This document shows, in pieces, positions 25,645 through 35,360 of a stretch of DNA of 64,000 bases. The notes beneath the pieces are model-generated. The model did no database searches. It worked only from the letters and a program-made list of their open reading frames with translations, and was not told the origin of the DNA. How positions within the stretch are numbered: position 1 is the stretch's first letter; every line of letters begins with the position of its first letter. This DNA comes from Streptomyces noursei. Its GTDB lineage: Bacteria > Actinomycetota > Actinomycetes > Streptomycetales > Streptomycetaceae. The position numbers and the translations under genes were made by a program. The stretch covers positions 3,100,001 to 3,164,000 of the forward strand of contig NZ_CP070326.1 in NCBI RefSeq assembly GCF_016917755.1. The letters are read 5' to 3'.

Positions 25645-26393
25645 GGCGCAGCCTCTCCGGGGGCGTCCCCGAGCCATACGTAGCTCGCGAGCCGCCCGGT
25701 CGTGCGATCGCGTCGATACGAGTAGTGGTCCGCCGATTCGAGGGTGCAGATGTGGGATTCCCCACGCAACTGCACGCCGGCCGCGGCGAGTTGGGCTCGC
25801 ACCCCCGCGGCCACGTCCACCGACGGGGTGCCCCAGGAGGTGGTCGCCCACGCCTGTGGCACCGCCGCGGCCACCTCGGCGCGCATCGCCTCGGGCACCT
25901 CGTAGCAGCGCCCGCAGACCGCGGGCCCGGTGTACGCGACGATCCGGGACGGCTCGGCGCCCCGCTCGACCATGGCCGCGACGACCGCCGGCACGACCCC
26001 GGCGACCAGGCCCGGCCGGCCGGCGTGCGCGGCGCCCGCGATCCCGGCGGCCGGGTCGGCGAGCAGGACCGGGGTGCAGTCGGCGGTCAGCACGGCCAGC
26101 GCCAGACCCCGGCGGGCCGTCACCACCGCGTCCACGCACGGGGGCGCGCCCTCCCCCCAGGGTCCGTCGACCACGGCGACATCCCGGCCGTGGACCTGGT
26201 TCATCCAGACCACCGCGGCCGGGTCCAGGCCCAGTTCCCGGGCCACCAGGTCGCGGTTGGCACGGACGGCCGCGGGGTCGTCACCCACCGCGCCGCCCAG
26301 ATTGAGCTGCTCATACGGAGCGGCGCTCACCCCGCCCCACCTGTCGGTGAAGGCGAAGTGCGCGCCGCTCACGTGGTGCTGTTGCCCTATCAC
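25641..26393 (-). CDS. pgeF: YfiH/PgeF family protein (laccase-domain)
   Basis: A 250-residue protein of the YfiH/YlmD family. The conserved metal or active-site residues are visible in WMNQVHGRDVA (His), TADCTPVLLAD (Cys) and AAHAGRPGLVAG (His). Members have been described as purine-nucleoside phosphorylases or polyphenol oxidases, and as editing enzymes acting on peptidoglycan precursors. Its position directly after ftsZ fits the last role, but this is inference. The GTG start lies 14 nt after the ftsZ stop and its stop overlaps yggS. Confidence 0.92.
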   Translation of the reverse strand: MIGQQHHVSGAHFAFTDRWGGVSAAPYEQLNLGGAVGDDPAAVRANRDLVARELGLDPAAVVWMNQVHGRDVAVVDGPWGEGAPPCVDAVVTARRGLALAVLTADCTPVLLADPAAGIAGAAHAGRPGLVAGVVPAVVAAMVERGAEPSRIVAYTGPAVCGRCYEVPEAMRAEVAAAVPQAWATTSWGTPSVDVAAGVRAQLAAAGVQLRGESHICTLESADHYSYRRDRTTGRLASYVWLGDAPGEAAP

Positions 26394-26407
26394 GTCGGTG
26401 CTTTACG

Positions 26408-27649
26408 TCACTTCAGGAAGTCGGGGACGTCCAGCTCCTCGGCCGCGGAGTCCGAGTACGGACGGGCCGGCGGAACCGAGGGGCCGCCGGCCGGCGAGGT
26501 GGACACCTCGCCCAGCGACGGGGAGTCGGACGACGCCGGGGCCTCGTCCCGGACCTGCGGGACCGCACCGAGACCGCCGAACGACGGTGCGGTGCGCGGC
26601 GGCTCGACCGGGGGCATGGTCGGACGGGCCGGCGCCGGGGCGGGCTCCTCGCGCTTCGGGGACGGCATCCCGGCCTGCTGGGAGTCGCGGCGGGCCGGCG
26701 GCTGACCGCCGTCGAAGCCCGCGGCGATGACCGTCACCCGGACCTCGTCGCCCAGCGCGTCGTCGATGACCGCACCGAAGATGATGTTGGCTTCGGGGTG
26801 CGCGGCCTCGCTGACCAGCTGCGCGGCCTCGTTGATCTCGAAGAGACCGAGGTCGGAGCCACCGGAGATGGAGAGCAGCACACCGCGGGCGCCGTCGATC
26901 GACGCCTCCAGCAGCGGCGAGGAGATCGCCATCTCGGCCGCTGCCACCGCGCGGTCGTCGCCGCGCGCCGAGCCGATGCCCATCAGCGCCGAGCCGGCCT
27001 CCGACATCACGGACTTGACGTCGGCGAAGTCGAGGTTGATCAGACCCGGGGTGGTGATCAGATCGGTGATGCCCTGGACACCCGACAGCAGCACCTGGTC
27101 CGCGGACTTGAACGCGTCGAGCACGCTCACCTGGCGGTCCGAGATGGACAGCAGACGGTCGTTGGGGATCACGATGAGGGTGTCGACCTCTTCGCGAAGG
27201 CTCGCGATGCCGTCCTCGGCCTGGTTGGCGCGGCGGCGGCCCTCGAAGGTGAACGGCCGGGTGACCACACCGATCGTCAGGGCGCCCAGCGAGCGGGCGA
27301 TGTTGGCGACGACCGGGGCACCGCCGGTGCCGGTGCCGCCACCCTCGCCCGCGGTCACGAAGACCATGTCGGCCCCCTTGAGGACCTCCTCGATCTCCTC
27401 GCGGTGGTCCTCGGCCGCCTTGCGGCCCACGTCCGGGTTGGCGCCGGCGCCGAGTCCGCGCGTCATCTCGCGGCCGACGTCGAGCTTGACGTCGGCGTCG
27501 CTCATCAGCAACGCCTGCGCATCGGTGTTGATCGCGATGAACTCGACGCCCTTGAGCCCGACCTCGATCATCCGGTTGATGGCGTTCACGCCACCGCCGC
27601 CGATGCCGACGACCTTGATGACTGCGAGGTAGTTCTGCGGTGCTGCCAC
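26408..27649 (-). CDS. ftsZ: cell division GTPase FtsZ
   Basis: A 413-residue tubulin homologue forming the division ring and, in streptomycetes, sporulation-septum ladders. GTP-binding loops are seen in [14 protein letters not shown] and [13 protein letters not shown], and the catalytic T7 loop in [16 protein letters not shown] Pro/Ser-rich linker of about 80 residues leads to the C-terminal DVPDFLK tail that binds SepF. The GTG start has GAGAGG upstream. It has a 281-nt upstream region with its own promoter elements, so it can be raised independently of the mur genes during sporulation. Confidence 0.98.
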   Translation of the reverse strand: MAAPQNYLAVIKVVGIGGGGVNAINRMIEVGLKGVEFIAINTDAQALLMSDADVKLDVGREMTRGLGAGANPDVGRKAAEDHREEIEEVLKGADMVFVTAGEGGGTGTGGAPVVANIARSLGALTIGVVTRPFTFEGRRRANQAEDGIASLREEVDTLIVIPNDRLLSISDRQVSVLDAFKSADQVLLSGVQGITDLITTPGLINLDFADVKSVMSEAGSALMGIGSARGDDRAVAAAEMAISSPLLEASIDGARGVLLSISGGSDLGLFEINEAAQLVSEAAHPEANIIFGAVIDDALGDEVRVTVIAAGFDGGQPPARRDSQQAGMPSPKREEPAPAPARPTMPPVEPPRTAPSFGGLGAVPQVRDEAPASSDSPSLGEVSTSPAGGPSVPPARPYSDSAAEELDVPDFLK

Positions 27650-27748
27650 GTCGAAGGCCTCTCGCCTCGATTTACGTGTCGTCGCCGCACATTGCGTGTG
27701 GACGCCGACTGATGCCGAAGGGATGGTCCGCTCTGCCGACCCGAACCC

Positions 27749-27769
27749 TAACCCTGAAGTTTAGGGTTA
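27749..27769. repeat. inverted repeat upstream of ftsZ
   Basis: TAACCCT (27749-27755) and AGGGTTA (27763-27769) form perfect 7-bp arms around a 7-nt spacer, with an extra half-copy AACCCT at 27744-27749. It is AT-rich for this genome and lies between the putative promoter and the ftsZ start, so it may be a regulator site or an RNA hairpin. Confidence 0.6.
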
Positions 27770-27810
27770 CTGTGCCTGTGTTCCTGGTTCCACGGTCCCT
27801 TTGGAACGAG

Positions 27811-27840
27811 ACACTAAGTCGACAAGGCGCGCGCGTTCAA
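27811..27840 (-). promoter_or_regulatory. putative ftsZ promoter
   Basis: TTGAAC (27835-27840) and TAGTGT (27811-27816) are separated by 18 nt, reading towards ftsZ, with start near 27804. A GACAC motif, the core recognised by the sporulation regulator WhiA, overlaps the -10 at 27810-27814 on the opposite strand. ftsZ is a known developmental target in streptomycetes. Promoter use here is inferred from sequence only. Confidence 0.5.
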
Positions 27841-27930
27841 CGAACACGCCGAACCTCCCGTTTTTCTTTTCACCCTATGTGATCACCCATAGTCGTAGCC
27901 ATCCAGGGTGCTGGCCTGCGTCGCGGTACG

Positions 27931-28746
27931 TCAACTCCCGGACACCGCAGGGGCGCTGGGGACCGAGATGTCGAAGTGGCGCGCGTCACGCGCGGCCTTC
28001 ATCAGGCCGGCCAGCACCTTCGCCTTTTCGGCGCCCTGCTCGCGGCTGCCCCACATCACCGTGCGGTCACCTGCGAGTTCGAGGGTGATGGAGTCGTAGG
28101 AGCGCATCCGGACGGTGCGCACGTCCTTGCGAACGGCGGACGGGAGGTCCCGGGCGACGGTGACCGCGGCGCGCAGCAAACGACCGGTTCCGAAGCGGTG
28201 CAGGCTCGGGGAATCGGAAACGGTCATTTCCAGAAGCGGGACGCCCTTGGGGGCGCGACTCACCGTGGCGAATCGGACGCCCTCGCCGTCCACTTCCACA
28301 AACTTTCCGTTCGTTTGCAGCAGCAGTTCCGGCGCCCTTTCGGTCACTTCCAGACCGAGGGTGTGCGGCCAGGACCGGGTGACGTCAACGCTCTTGAGGC
28401 GCGGGAGCCGGGCGAGCAGCCGGCGCCGCACCGCTTCGGCGTCCACGGAAGCGAGCGGTGCGTTCATGGGGGCGGCTGCGGCGGCGACCACCTCCTCCGG
28501 CGTGAGCACCTCGGTGCCCGTGGCGTGAACCTCCTCCAGCCGGAGCCAGTCCGAGCCGTAGAGCGCCCACGCGCCGAACCCGCCCAGCAGCACCGCCACA
28601 ACCGCGATGATGATCACACTGCGACGGCGCGGACGGCGCAGGCGCAGGCGCGGCAGTCGCAAGCGCCGGCCGCCGGACGGCGGCGAAGGGGACGGGCCGG
28701 ACGGCGACTTCTTCGCTCCGCGCCTGGCGGTGGTCGGTCCGGCCAC
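27931..28746 (-). CDS. ftsQ: cell division protein FtsQ/DivIB
   Basis: A 271-residue bitopic divisome protein. A basic Pro/Arg-rich cytoplasmic N-terminus (about 42 residues) is followed by one membrane anchor (VIIIAVVAVLLGGFGAWAL). A POTRA domain begins LRLEEVHATGTEVLTPEEV, and a beta domain contains WPHTLGLEVTERAPELLL. It links FtsW/FtsI with FtsL. The GTG start lies 22 nt after the murG stop with GGCGGAGAG upstream. Confidence 0.95.
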   Translation of the reverse strand: MAGPTTARRGAKKSPSGPSPSPPSGGRRLRLPRLRLRRPRRRSVIIIAVVAVLLGGFGAWALYGSDWLRLEEVHATGTEVLTPEEVVAAAAAPMNAPLASVDAEAVRRRLLARLPRLKSVDVTRSWPHTLGLEVTERAPELLLQTNGKFVEVDGEGVRFATVSRAPKGVPLLEMTVSDSPSLHRFGTGRLLRAAVTVARDLPSAVRKDVRTVRMRSYDSITLELAGDRTVMWGSREQGAEKAKVLAGLMKAARDARHFDISVPSAPAVSGS

Positions 28747-28768
28747 GCTCTCCGCCTTCTCTCGTCCG

Positions 28769-29860
28769 CTACTTGCGGTGCTGCTCGATCGCCTCGTAGA
28801 CCATGCCGACCAGCAACTCGTCGGCGTCCCGGCGGCCGAACTCGGAGGCCGAGCGGGACATCTCGTACAACCGGTGCGGATCGCCCAGCACCGGGAGCAC
28901 GTTGTTCTGCACCCAGTCCGGGGTCAGCTGGGCGTCGTCGACCAGCAGGCCGCCGCCGGCGTTGACCAACGGCTGGGCGTTGAGCCGCTGCTCGCCGTTG
29001 CCGATGGGCAGCGGGACGAAGGCGGCCGGGAGCCCGACGGCGGACAACTCGGCGACGGTCATCGCGCCCGCGCGGCAGAGCATCATGTCGGCCGCGGCGT
29101 ACGCGAGATCCATCCGGTCCAAGTACGGTACCGGGATGTAGGGGGGCATTCCCGGCATGTTGTCGACGTGCGGCAGTTCGTTCTTCGGCCCGACCGCGTG
29201 CAGCACCTGGATGCCGGAGCGCTGGAGCGCCGGCACGGCGGCCTGGACGACCTCGTTCAGCCGGCGGGCGCCCTGGGAGCCGCCGGACACCAGCAGGGTC
29301 GGCAGGTTGGGGTCGAGTCCGAACGCGGCGCGCGCCTCGGGGCGGACCGCGGCACGGTCCAGGGTGGCGATGGACCGGCGCAGCGGAATGCCGACATAGC
29401 GGGCGCCGCGCAGTTTGCTGTCCGGGGTGCTGACGGCGACGTACGTGGCGTACCGCGAGCCGATCTTGTTGGCCAGGCCGGGCCGGGCGTTGGCCTCGTG
29501 GACGACGATCGGCACCCCGAGCCGCTTGGCGGCCAGGTAGCCGGGCAGCGCCACATAGCCACCGAAGCCGACGACGCAGTCCGCCTTGGTGCGCTCCAGG
29601 ATCTGCTCGGCGGCCTTGATCGTGCCGCGCAGCCGCCCGGGGACGGTGATCAGTTCGGGGGTGGGCTTACGGGGCAGCGGTACCGCCGGGATCAGGCCGA
29701 GCTCGTAACCGCGCTCGGGGACCAGGCGGGTCTCCAGGCCCTTCTCCGTGCCGAGTGCCGTGATCCCCACGGTCGGGTCCTGCCTCCGCAGGGCGTCCGC
29801 GAGGGCGAGCGCGGGCTCGATGTGGCCGGCGGTCCCCCCACCGGCGAGTACGACATGCAC
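28769..29860 (-). CDS. murG: MurG, lipid II-forming GlcNAc transferase
   Basis: A 363-residue GT28 glycosyltransferase that adds GlcNAc from UDP-GlcNAc to lipid I at the inner membrane face. The N-terminal G-loop [17 protein letters not shown], the second G-loop [10 protein letters not shown] and the donor-site [12 protein letters not shown] and [15 protein letters not shown] motifs are present. ATG start. It lies 6 nt after ftsW. Confidence 0.97.
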   Translation of the reverse strand: MHVVLAGGGTAGHIEPALALADALRRQDPTVGITALGTEKGLETRLVPERGYELGLIPAVPLPRKPTPELITVPGRLRGTIKAAEQILERTKADCVVGFGGYVALPGYLAAKRLGVPIVVHEANARPGLANKIGSRYATYVAVSTPDSKLRGARYVGIPLRRSIATLDRAAVRPEARAAFGLDPNLPTLLVSGGSQGARRLNEVVQAAVPALQRSGIQVLHAVGPKNELPHVDNMPGMPPYIPVPYLDRMDLAYAAADMMLCRAGAMTVAELSAVGLPAAFVPLPIGNGEQRLNAQPLVNAGGGLLVDDAQLTPDWVQNNVLPVLGDPHRLYEMSRSASEFGRRDADELLVGMVYEAIEQHRK

Positions 29861-29866
29861 CGAAAT

Positions 29867-31219
29867 TCACCGCTCTCCGGACGGTCGCCTCTTAACGCGC
29901 CGTCTCATCGTCTTCCATCTCACCCCAGCCGGCTTCCTGCCGGAAGCCGGCTTCCGCGCCAACCGAGCCGTCAACGCCGCCCGTGCGGCGGGCTCGTCAC
30001 GCGCGAAGGCGATCAGCAGCCCGACGGCGAACATCGTCGGCAGCAGCGCGGAGCCCCCGTAGGAGAACAGCGGGAGCGGGACACCGGCGATCGGCAGGAG
30101 TCCGAGCACCGCACCGATGTTGATCACGGCCTGGGCCATGATCCAGGTGGTCACACCGCCCGCTGCGTACCGTACGAAGGGGTCCTCCGTGCGTCCGGCC
30201 ACGCGGATACCCGCATAGCCTAGAGCCGCGAAGAGGGCGAGCACCGACAGCGTCCCCGCCAGTCCCAGTTCCTCCCCGGTGATGGCGAAGATGAAGTCGG
30301 TGTGCGGTTCGGGGAGTTCTCCCCATTTTTCCATACTCGCCCCGAGGCCGGAACCGAAGAGTCCGCCGGAGGCCAGCGCATAGATGCCGTGCACGGCCTG
30401 CCAGCACTGGTCGCCGGGGCCCGGATCGGTCGCCCCGATGCAGGCGAGACGGGACATCCGGTGGGCGCTGGTCTTGATCAGCAGGGCGCTGAGCACGGTC
30501 GCGGCGCCCAGTACCCCGGCGAACAGCCGGGTCGGGGCGCCGGCCAGCCACAGCAATCCGAAGAGGATCGCGGTGAGGATGATCGTGGTGCCCATGTCGC
30601 CGCCGAGCATGATCAGCCCGAGCAGGAGAAATGTCACCGGCGTCAGCGGAACCAGCAGATGCTTCCACTGCGTCAGTAGCTTCTTGTCCTCTTTGCGGGC
30701 GAGCAGGTCGGCGGCCCACAGGACGAGTGCGAGCTTGCCGAACTCGCTCGGTTGCACCTGGAAAGGGCCGCCGAGGCTGATCCAGTTCTGGTTGCCGTTG
30801 ACCGAGACCCCGATGCCCGGGATCTGCACCAGGCCGAGCAGGAACACCGAGCCGGCGAGCAGCGGGTAGGCCAGCGCCCGGTGCCGCCGCACCGGCATGC
30901 GGGACGCGAGCAGCAGCAGCCCGCCGCCGATGGCGGCCGCCAACAGTTGTTTGCGGAAGAAGTACGACGGCGCCAGGCCGGACTGCAGGGCCTTGATCTG
31001 GGAGGCCGAGTAGACCATCACCAGGCCGAGGACGGTGATCAGCAGCGGGGCGCCGAGGATGAGGTAGTAGGCCGTCAACGGGCGGTCCCAGGCCCGCTTG
31101 GCCCGGGCGAGGAACCCTTGCGGGCCGGCCGGACGCCGGCCCGTCCGCGGCGGGCGCACCTTCGCGGGGGTCCGGCGCGCCGGGCGCGGTGGCGCCGGCT
31201 TCGCCGATCGGGCGGTCAT
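29867..31219 (-). CDS. ftsW: FtsW, septal peptidoglycan polymerase (SEDS)
   Basis: A 450-residue SEDS-family protein that polymerises lipid II with FtsI. A basic Pro-rich N-terminus of about 50 residues precedes ten membrane segments. Conserved loops include QPSEFGKLALVLWAADLLARK, which holds the essential polymerase region, and PEPHTDFIFAITGEELGLAG. The ATG at 31219 is chosen because GGAGGGACGAGG precedes it; the longer frame reaching 31477 overlaps murD and is not real. FtsW is a WhiA target in streptomycetes, but I see no clear site here. Confidence 0.96.
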   Translation of the reverse strand: MTARSAKPAPPRPARRTPAKVRPPRTGRRPAGPQGFLARAKRAWDRPLTAYYLILGAPLLITVLGLVMVYSASQIKALQSGLAPSYFFRKQLLAAAIGGGLLLLASRMPVRRHRALAYPLLAGSVFLLGLVQIPGIGVSVNGNQNWISLGGPFQVQPSEFGKLALVLWAADLLARKEDKKLLTQWKHLLVPLTPVTFLLLGLIMLGGDMGTTIILTAILFGLLWLAGAPTRLFAGVLGAATVLSALLIKTSAHRMSRLACIGATDPGPGDQCWQAVHGIYALASGGLFGSGLGASMEKWGELPEPHTDFIFAITGEELGLAGTLSVLALFAALGYAGIRVAGRTEDPFVRYAAGGVTTWIMAQAVINIGAVLGLLPIAGVPLPLFSYGGSALLPTMFAVGLLIAFARDEPAARAALTARLARKPASGRKPAGVRWKTMRRRVKRRPSGER

Positions 31220-31277
31220 CCTCGTCCCTCCACAGGTGCGCTCGCCGCCGGCGACGACGGCAGCGGGGAGAACCGGG

Positions 31278-32741
31278 CTAGTGACCCGCGGCGGACAGTT
31301 CGCCCACCGCGTCGGCGAACGCCTCGCCCCGCTTGTTGTAATTGACGAACATGTCCATCGAGGCACAGGCCGGGGCCAGCAGCACGGTGTCGCCGGGCTC
31401 GGCCAGGCGGGCCGCCTCCCTGACCGCCTCGGACATCGCCCCAGTGTCGGTCCGGTCGAGGTCGACAACCGGGACATCGGGGGCGTGTCGCGTCAGCGCT
31501 TCGCGGATCAGCGCCCGGTCGGCGCCGATCAGGACCACCCCGCGCAGCCGCCCGGCGGCCGTGCGCACCAGCTCGTCGAAGGTGGCGCCCTTCGCCAGAC
31601 CGCCGGCGATCCACACGATGTGCTCGTACGCCGCCAACGACGCCTCGGCGGCGTGGGTGTTGGTGGCCTTGGAGTCGTCGATGTAGGAGACCCCGGCGAC
31701 GTCCGCGATGTGCTGGATGCGGTGCGCGTCCGGGTGGAAGGACCGCAGTCCCTCGCGCACCGCGGCGGCCGGGACGCCGAAGGCGCGGGCCAGCGCCGCG
31801 GCGGCCAGCGCGTTGGCGATGTTGTGCGGGGCCGGCTTCCCGGAGGCGGGGGCGATGTCCGCGACCTCGGCGAGCTCCTGGGCCTGCCGCTGCCGGTTCT
31901 CCACGAAGGCGCGGTCGACGAGGATGTCGTCGACGATGCCCAGTTGGGACGGGCCGGGGGTGCCGAGGGTGAAGCCGATGGCCCGGCAGCCCTCCTCCAC
32001 GTCGGCCTCGCGGACCAGGTCCTCGGTGGCGGGGTCGGCGACGTTGTAGACGCAGGCGACGGTGTTGCCCTCGTAGATCCGGCCCTTGTCGGCGGCGTAC
32101 GCGGCCATGGAGCCGTGCCAGTCCAGGTGGTCCGGGGCGAGGTTGAGGACGGCCGCGGAGTGCGCCCGCACCGACGGGGCCCAGTGCAGCTGGTAGCTGG
32201 AGAGCTCGACGGCGAGGACGTCGTAGGACGTGCCCTCCGTCCGGCCCTCGCCCAGCACGACGTCCACCAGCGGGACGCCGATGTTGCCGACCGCGGCGGT
32301 GCGCAGACCGGCCGCGCCCAGGATCGAGGCCAGCATCCGCACGGTGGTGGTCTTGCCGTTGGTGCCGGTGACCGCCAGCCAGGGCGCGGCGTCCGGGCCA
32401 CGCAGCCGCCAGGCCAGCTCGACGTCGCCCCAGACCGGGACGCCGGCCCGCTCGGCGGCCAGGAAGAGCGGGCTGGAGGGCTTCCACCCGGGGGAGGTGA
32501 CGACCACCTCGGTTCCCTCGGGGAGGGTCTCCCCGTCACCGAGCCGGACGGTGACCCCCAGCTGCTCCAGTTCGGCCGCCTGGGCCCGTTCGCGTTCGCC
32601 GTCGGTGCCGTTGACGACGGTGACGCGGGCGCCGAGGCCGGCCAGGGCGCGGGCGGCGGGGACGCCGCTCACGCCGAGGCCCGCCACGGTGATGTGCCGA
32701 CCGGCGAAGTCGTGGAGGTCCTGCGGGTCGTACACGGTCAC
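31278..32741 (-). CDS. murD: MurD, UDP-MurNAc-L-alanine:D-glutamate ligase
   Basis: A 487-residue Mur ligase that adds D-Glu to UDP-MurNAc-L-Ala in the cytoplasm using ATP. The Rossmann-like N-domain contains [17 protein letters not shown]. The ATP loop is [13 protein letters not shown]. The C-domain contains [17 protein letters not shown] and [12 protein letters not shown]. The GTG start at 32741 overlaps the mraY stop by 4 nt (GTGA), so translation is coupled and the longer open frame is rejected. Confidence 0.96.
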   Translation of the reverse strand: MTVYDPQDLHDFAGRHITVAGLGVSGVPAARALAGLGARVTVVNGTDGERERAQAAELEQLGVTVRLGDGETLPEGTEVVVTSPGWKPSSPLFLAAERAGVPVWGDVELAWRLRGPDAAPWLAVTGTNGKTTTVRMLASILGAAGLRTAAVGNIGVPLVDVVLGEGRTEGTSYDVLAVELSSYQLHWAPSVRAHSAAVLNLAPDHLDWHGSMAAYAADKGRIYEGNTVACVYNVADPATEDLVREADVEEGCRAIGFTLGTPGPSQLGIVDDILVDRAFVENRQRQAQELAEVADIAPASGKPAPHNIANALAAAALARAFGVPAAAVREGLRSFHPDAHRIQHIADVAGVSYIDDSKATNTHAAEASLAAYEHIVWIAGGLAKGATFDELVRTAAGRLRGVVLIGADRALIREALTRHAPDVPVVDLDRTDTGAMSEAVREAARLAEPGDTVLLAPACASMDMFVNYNKRGEAFADAVGELSAAGH

Positions 32742-33811
32742 TTCGCCGCCTGCCAGCCGCCGTAGAAGATGCCCAGACCGACGATCACGCACATGCCCTG
32801 GATGATCCAGAAGCGGACCACCACAAGGACTTCGGACCACCCCTTGAGTTCGAAGTGGTGTTGGAGTGGCGCCATCCGGAAGACCCGCTTGCCGGTCATC
32901 CGGAACGAGCCGACCTGGATGACCACGGACATGGTGATCAGGACGAACAGGCCGCCGAGGACGGCCAGCAGCATCTCCGTGCGGGAGCAGATCGCGAGGC
33001 CGGCGAGCGCGCCGCCCAGCGCCAGCGAGCCGGTGTCGCCCATGAAGATCTTGGCGGGCGAGGTGTTCCACCACAGGAAGCCGAAGCAGGCGCCCATCAG
33101 GGCGGAGGCGACCACCGCGAGGTCGAGTGGATCGCGGACCTCGTAACAGCCGGGTCCGGCGGTGATCTGGTTGGCGCAGGACTCCTGGTACTGCCAGATG
33201 CCGATGAAGGTGTAGGCGCCGAAGACCATCACCGAGGCACCGGTGGCCAGGCCGTCGAGGCCGTCGGTGAGGTTCACGCCGTTGGACATCGCCAGGATCA
33301 TGAACAGCGCCCAGAGGACGAAGAGCACCGGGCCGATCTGCCAGCCGAAGTCCTGCGTGAAGGAGAGCCGGTCGGAGGCCGGGGTCGCGCCCCGCAGGTC
33401 GGCGAACTGGAGCGAGAGCACCGCGAAGGCGATGCCGACGATCAGCTGGCCGGCCATCTTCGCCTTGGCCCGCAGGCCCAGCGACCGCTGCTTGACGATC
33501 TTGATGTAGTCGTCGAGGAAGCCGACCAGGCCCATGCCCGCGAAGAGGAAGAGCACCAGGACACCCGAGAAGGTCGGGTGGCTGGAGGTGATCACCTTCG
33601 TCAGGGCGTAGGCGATGATCGTGGCCAGGATGAAGGAGATGCCGCCCATGGTGGGCGTGCCCTTCTTGCTGCCGTGGGTGCGGGGGCCGTCATCGCGGAT
33701 GAACTGCCCGTAGCCCTTCTTGGCCAGGAGTTTGATCAGCAGCGGGGTACCGATCAGGGTCAGGAAGAGCCCGATCATCCCGGAGAAGAGGATCTGCTTC
33801 ATGGAGTTCAT
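32738..33811 (-). CDS. mraY: MraY, phospho-MurNAc-pentapeptide translocase
   Basis: A 357-residue polytopic enzyme (ten membrane segments) making lipid I from UDP-MurNAc-pentapeptide and undecaprenyl phosphate. Catalytic loops are visible: GKGT-type [19 protein letters not shown] (Asp-Asp), [15 protein letters not shown] and [23 protein letters not shown] near the C-terminus is the His-rich motif. The start ATG overlaps the murF stop (ATGA). Confidence 0.97.
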   Translation of the reverse strand: MNSMKQILFSGMIGLFLTLIGTPLLIKLLAKKGYGQFIRDDGPRTHGSKKGTPTMGGISFILATIIAYALTKVITSSHPTFSGVLVLFLFAGMGLVGFLDDYIKIVKQRSLGLRAKAKMAGQLIVGIAFAVLSLQFADLRGATPASDRLSFTQDFGWQIGPVLFVLWALFMILAMSNGVNLTDGLDGLATGASVMVFGAYTFIGIWQYQESCANQITAGPGCYEVRDPLDLAVVASALMGACFGFLWWNTSPAKIFMGDTGSLALGGALAGLAICSRTEMLLAVLGGLFVLITMSVVIQVGSFRMTGKRVFRMAPLQHHFELKGWSEVLVVVRFWIIQGMCVIVGLGIFYGGWQAAK

Positions 33812-35298
33812 CGGGACGCGGCTCCGCCCTTCGCAGCGGAACCGTCCTCGCCGTCCAGCAATGCCGCGGCCACCCGCTCCAGGCCCACCGACCTGGACGC
33901 CTTCACCAGCACGACGTCTCCCGGTCGCAGCTCCCTGCGCAACAGGTCGATCGCCGCCCGCGCGTCGGACACGTGCACCGACTCCTCACCCCACGAACCC
34001 TCGTTCTTGGCGCCCATGTCGAGCCAGGCCGCTTCCCTGCCGCCGACCGCCACGAGCTTGCTGACGTTGAGCCGGACGACCAGCCGCCCGACCGCGTCGT
34101 GTTCGGCGAGTGACTCCTCGCCCAGCTCGGCCATCTCACCGAGCACCGCCCACGTCCGGCCCCCCCGCGCCCTGCCGGCGGCGCCCATGGCGACCAGCGC
34201 ACGCAGCGCCGCTCGCATGGACTCGGGGTTCGCGTTGTAGGCGTCGTTGACGACCGTCACGCCGTCCGCGCGCTCGGTGACCTCCATCCGCCAGCGGGAG
34301 AGCGTGCCGGCTTCGGAGAGCGCGGCGGCGATCTCGTCCACGGGCATGCCCAACTCATGGGCGACGGCGGCCGCGGCGAGCGCGTTCGACACGTGGTGCT
34401 CACCGTACAGCCGCATGGTCACATCGCTGCACCCGGAGGGTGTGTGAAGCGTGAAGGAGGGCTGTCCGAGGCCGTTGAGCCGGACATTCTCGGCGCGGAT
34501 CGCGGCGTCCGCGGACTCGCCGAAGAAGACCGTACGGGCCTTCGTACGGGACGCCATGGCCCGGACGTACGGATCGTCCGCGTTGAGCACCGCCACGCCG
34601 CCCACCCGTCGCCCGCCGCCACCCTCCAGCGGAAGCCCTTCGGGCCCTTCTTCGTCGGCCGCCGGCAGCGACTCGACCAGCTCGCCCTTGGCCTGGGCGA
34701 TCTGCTCGCGCCCGCCGAACTCGCCGAGGTGCGCGGTGCCGACGTTGAGGACCACCCCGATCCGGGGCGGGGTCAGCCCGGCGAGGTAGCGGATGTGGCC
34801 GATGCCGCGGGCGCCCATCTCCAGCACGAGGTGCCGGGTGGTGTCCTCGGCGCGCAGCGCGGTGAGCGGCAGCCCGATCTCGTTGTTGAGGTTGCCTTCC
34901 GGCCACACCGTCGGACCGTATCGCTGGAGGAGCTGGGCGATCAGGTCCTTGGTGCTGGTCTTGCCGGCCGAGCCGGTCAGACCGACGACGGTGGCGCCCG
35001 ACTTGTTCACGACGGCCCGGGCGAGTGCGCCGAGAGCTGCGACGACGTCGTCGACGACGATCGCCGGGACGCCGACCGGGCGGGCCGCGAGGACGGCCAC
35101 CGCACCGGCTTCCACGGCGCCGACGGCGAAGTCGTGGCCGTCGACGCGCTCACCTGCGAACGCAACGAACAGGCCACCCGGGCGGACCGCCCGGGAGTCC
35201 GAGACGACCGGCCCGGTGACCTCGCGGTCCGGGTCCGGTATGTCGTGCTGCTGCCCGCCGACGATGCTCGCGATCTCGGCGAGGGACAGGGAGATCAC
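33808..35298 (-). CDS. murF: MurF, D-Ala-D-Ala adding ligase
   Basis: A 496-residue Mur ligase that completes the UDP-MurNAc-pentapeptide. The ATP loop is [14 protein letters not shown]. Central-domain signatures are [13 protein letters not shown] and [13 protein letters not shown]. The C-domain contains [14 protein letters not shown] Gly/Glu-rich insert (about 220-235) is longer than in enteric enzymes. GTG start, 62 nt after the murE stop. Confidence 0.96.
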   Translation of the reverse strand: MISLSLAEIASIVGGQQHDIPDPDREVTGPVVSDSRAVRPGGLFVAFAGERVDGHDFAVGAVEAGAVAVLAARPVGVPAIVVDDVVAALGALARAVVNKSGATVVGLTGSAGKTSTKDLIAQLLQRYGPTVWPEGNLNNEIGLPLTALRAEDTTRHLVLEMGARGIGHIRYLAGLTPPRIGVVLNVGTAHLGEFGGREQIAQAKGELVESLPAADEEGPEGLPLEGGGGRRVGGVAVLNADDPYVRAMASRTKARTVFFGESADAAIRAENVRLNGLGQPSFTLHTPSGCSDVTMRLYGEHHVSNALAAAAVAHELGMPVDEIAAALSEAGTLSRWRMEVTERADGVTVVNDAYNANPESMRAALRALVAMGAAGRARGGRTWAVLGEMAELGEESLAEHDAVGRLVVRLNVSKLVAVGGREAAWLDMGAKNEGSWGEESVHVSDARAAIDLLRRELRPGDVVLVKASRSVGLERVAAALLDGEDGSAAKGGAASR

Positions 35299-35360
35299 AG
35301 GTCACCCCCGGGGCCGTGCAGGAGGTGCCAACAAGAGGATTGTGCGCGCATGGCGGTGTG

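Noticed and set aside
31220..31477. N-terminal extension of ftsW
   Set aside because: It would overlap murD by 200 nt in a different frame. The ATG at 31219 has a strong ribosome site.
32742..33074. N-terminal extension of murD into mraY
   Set aside because: The GTG at 32741 overlaps the mraY stop in the usual coupled way; the extension reads as shadow of mraY.
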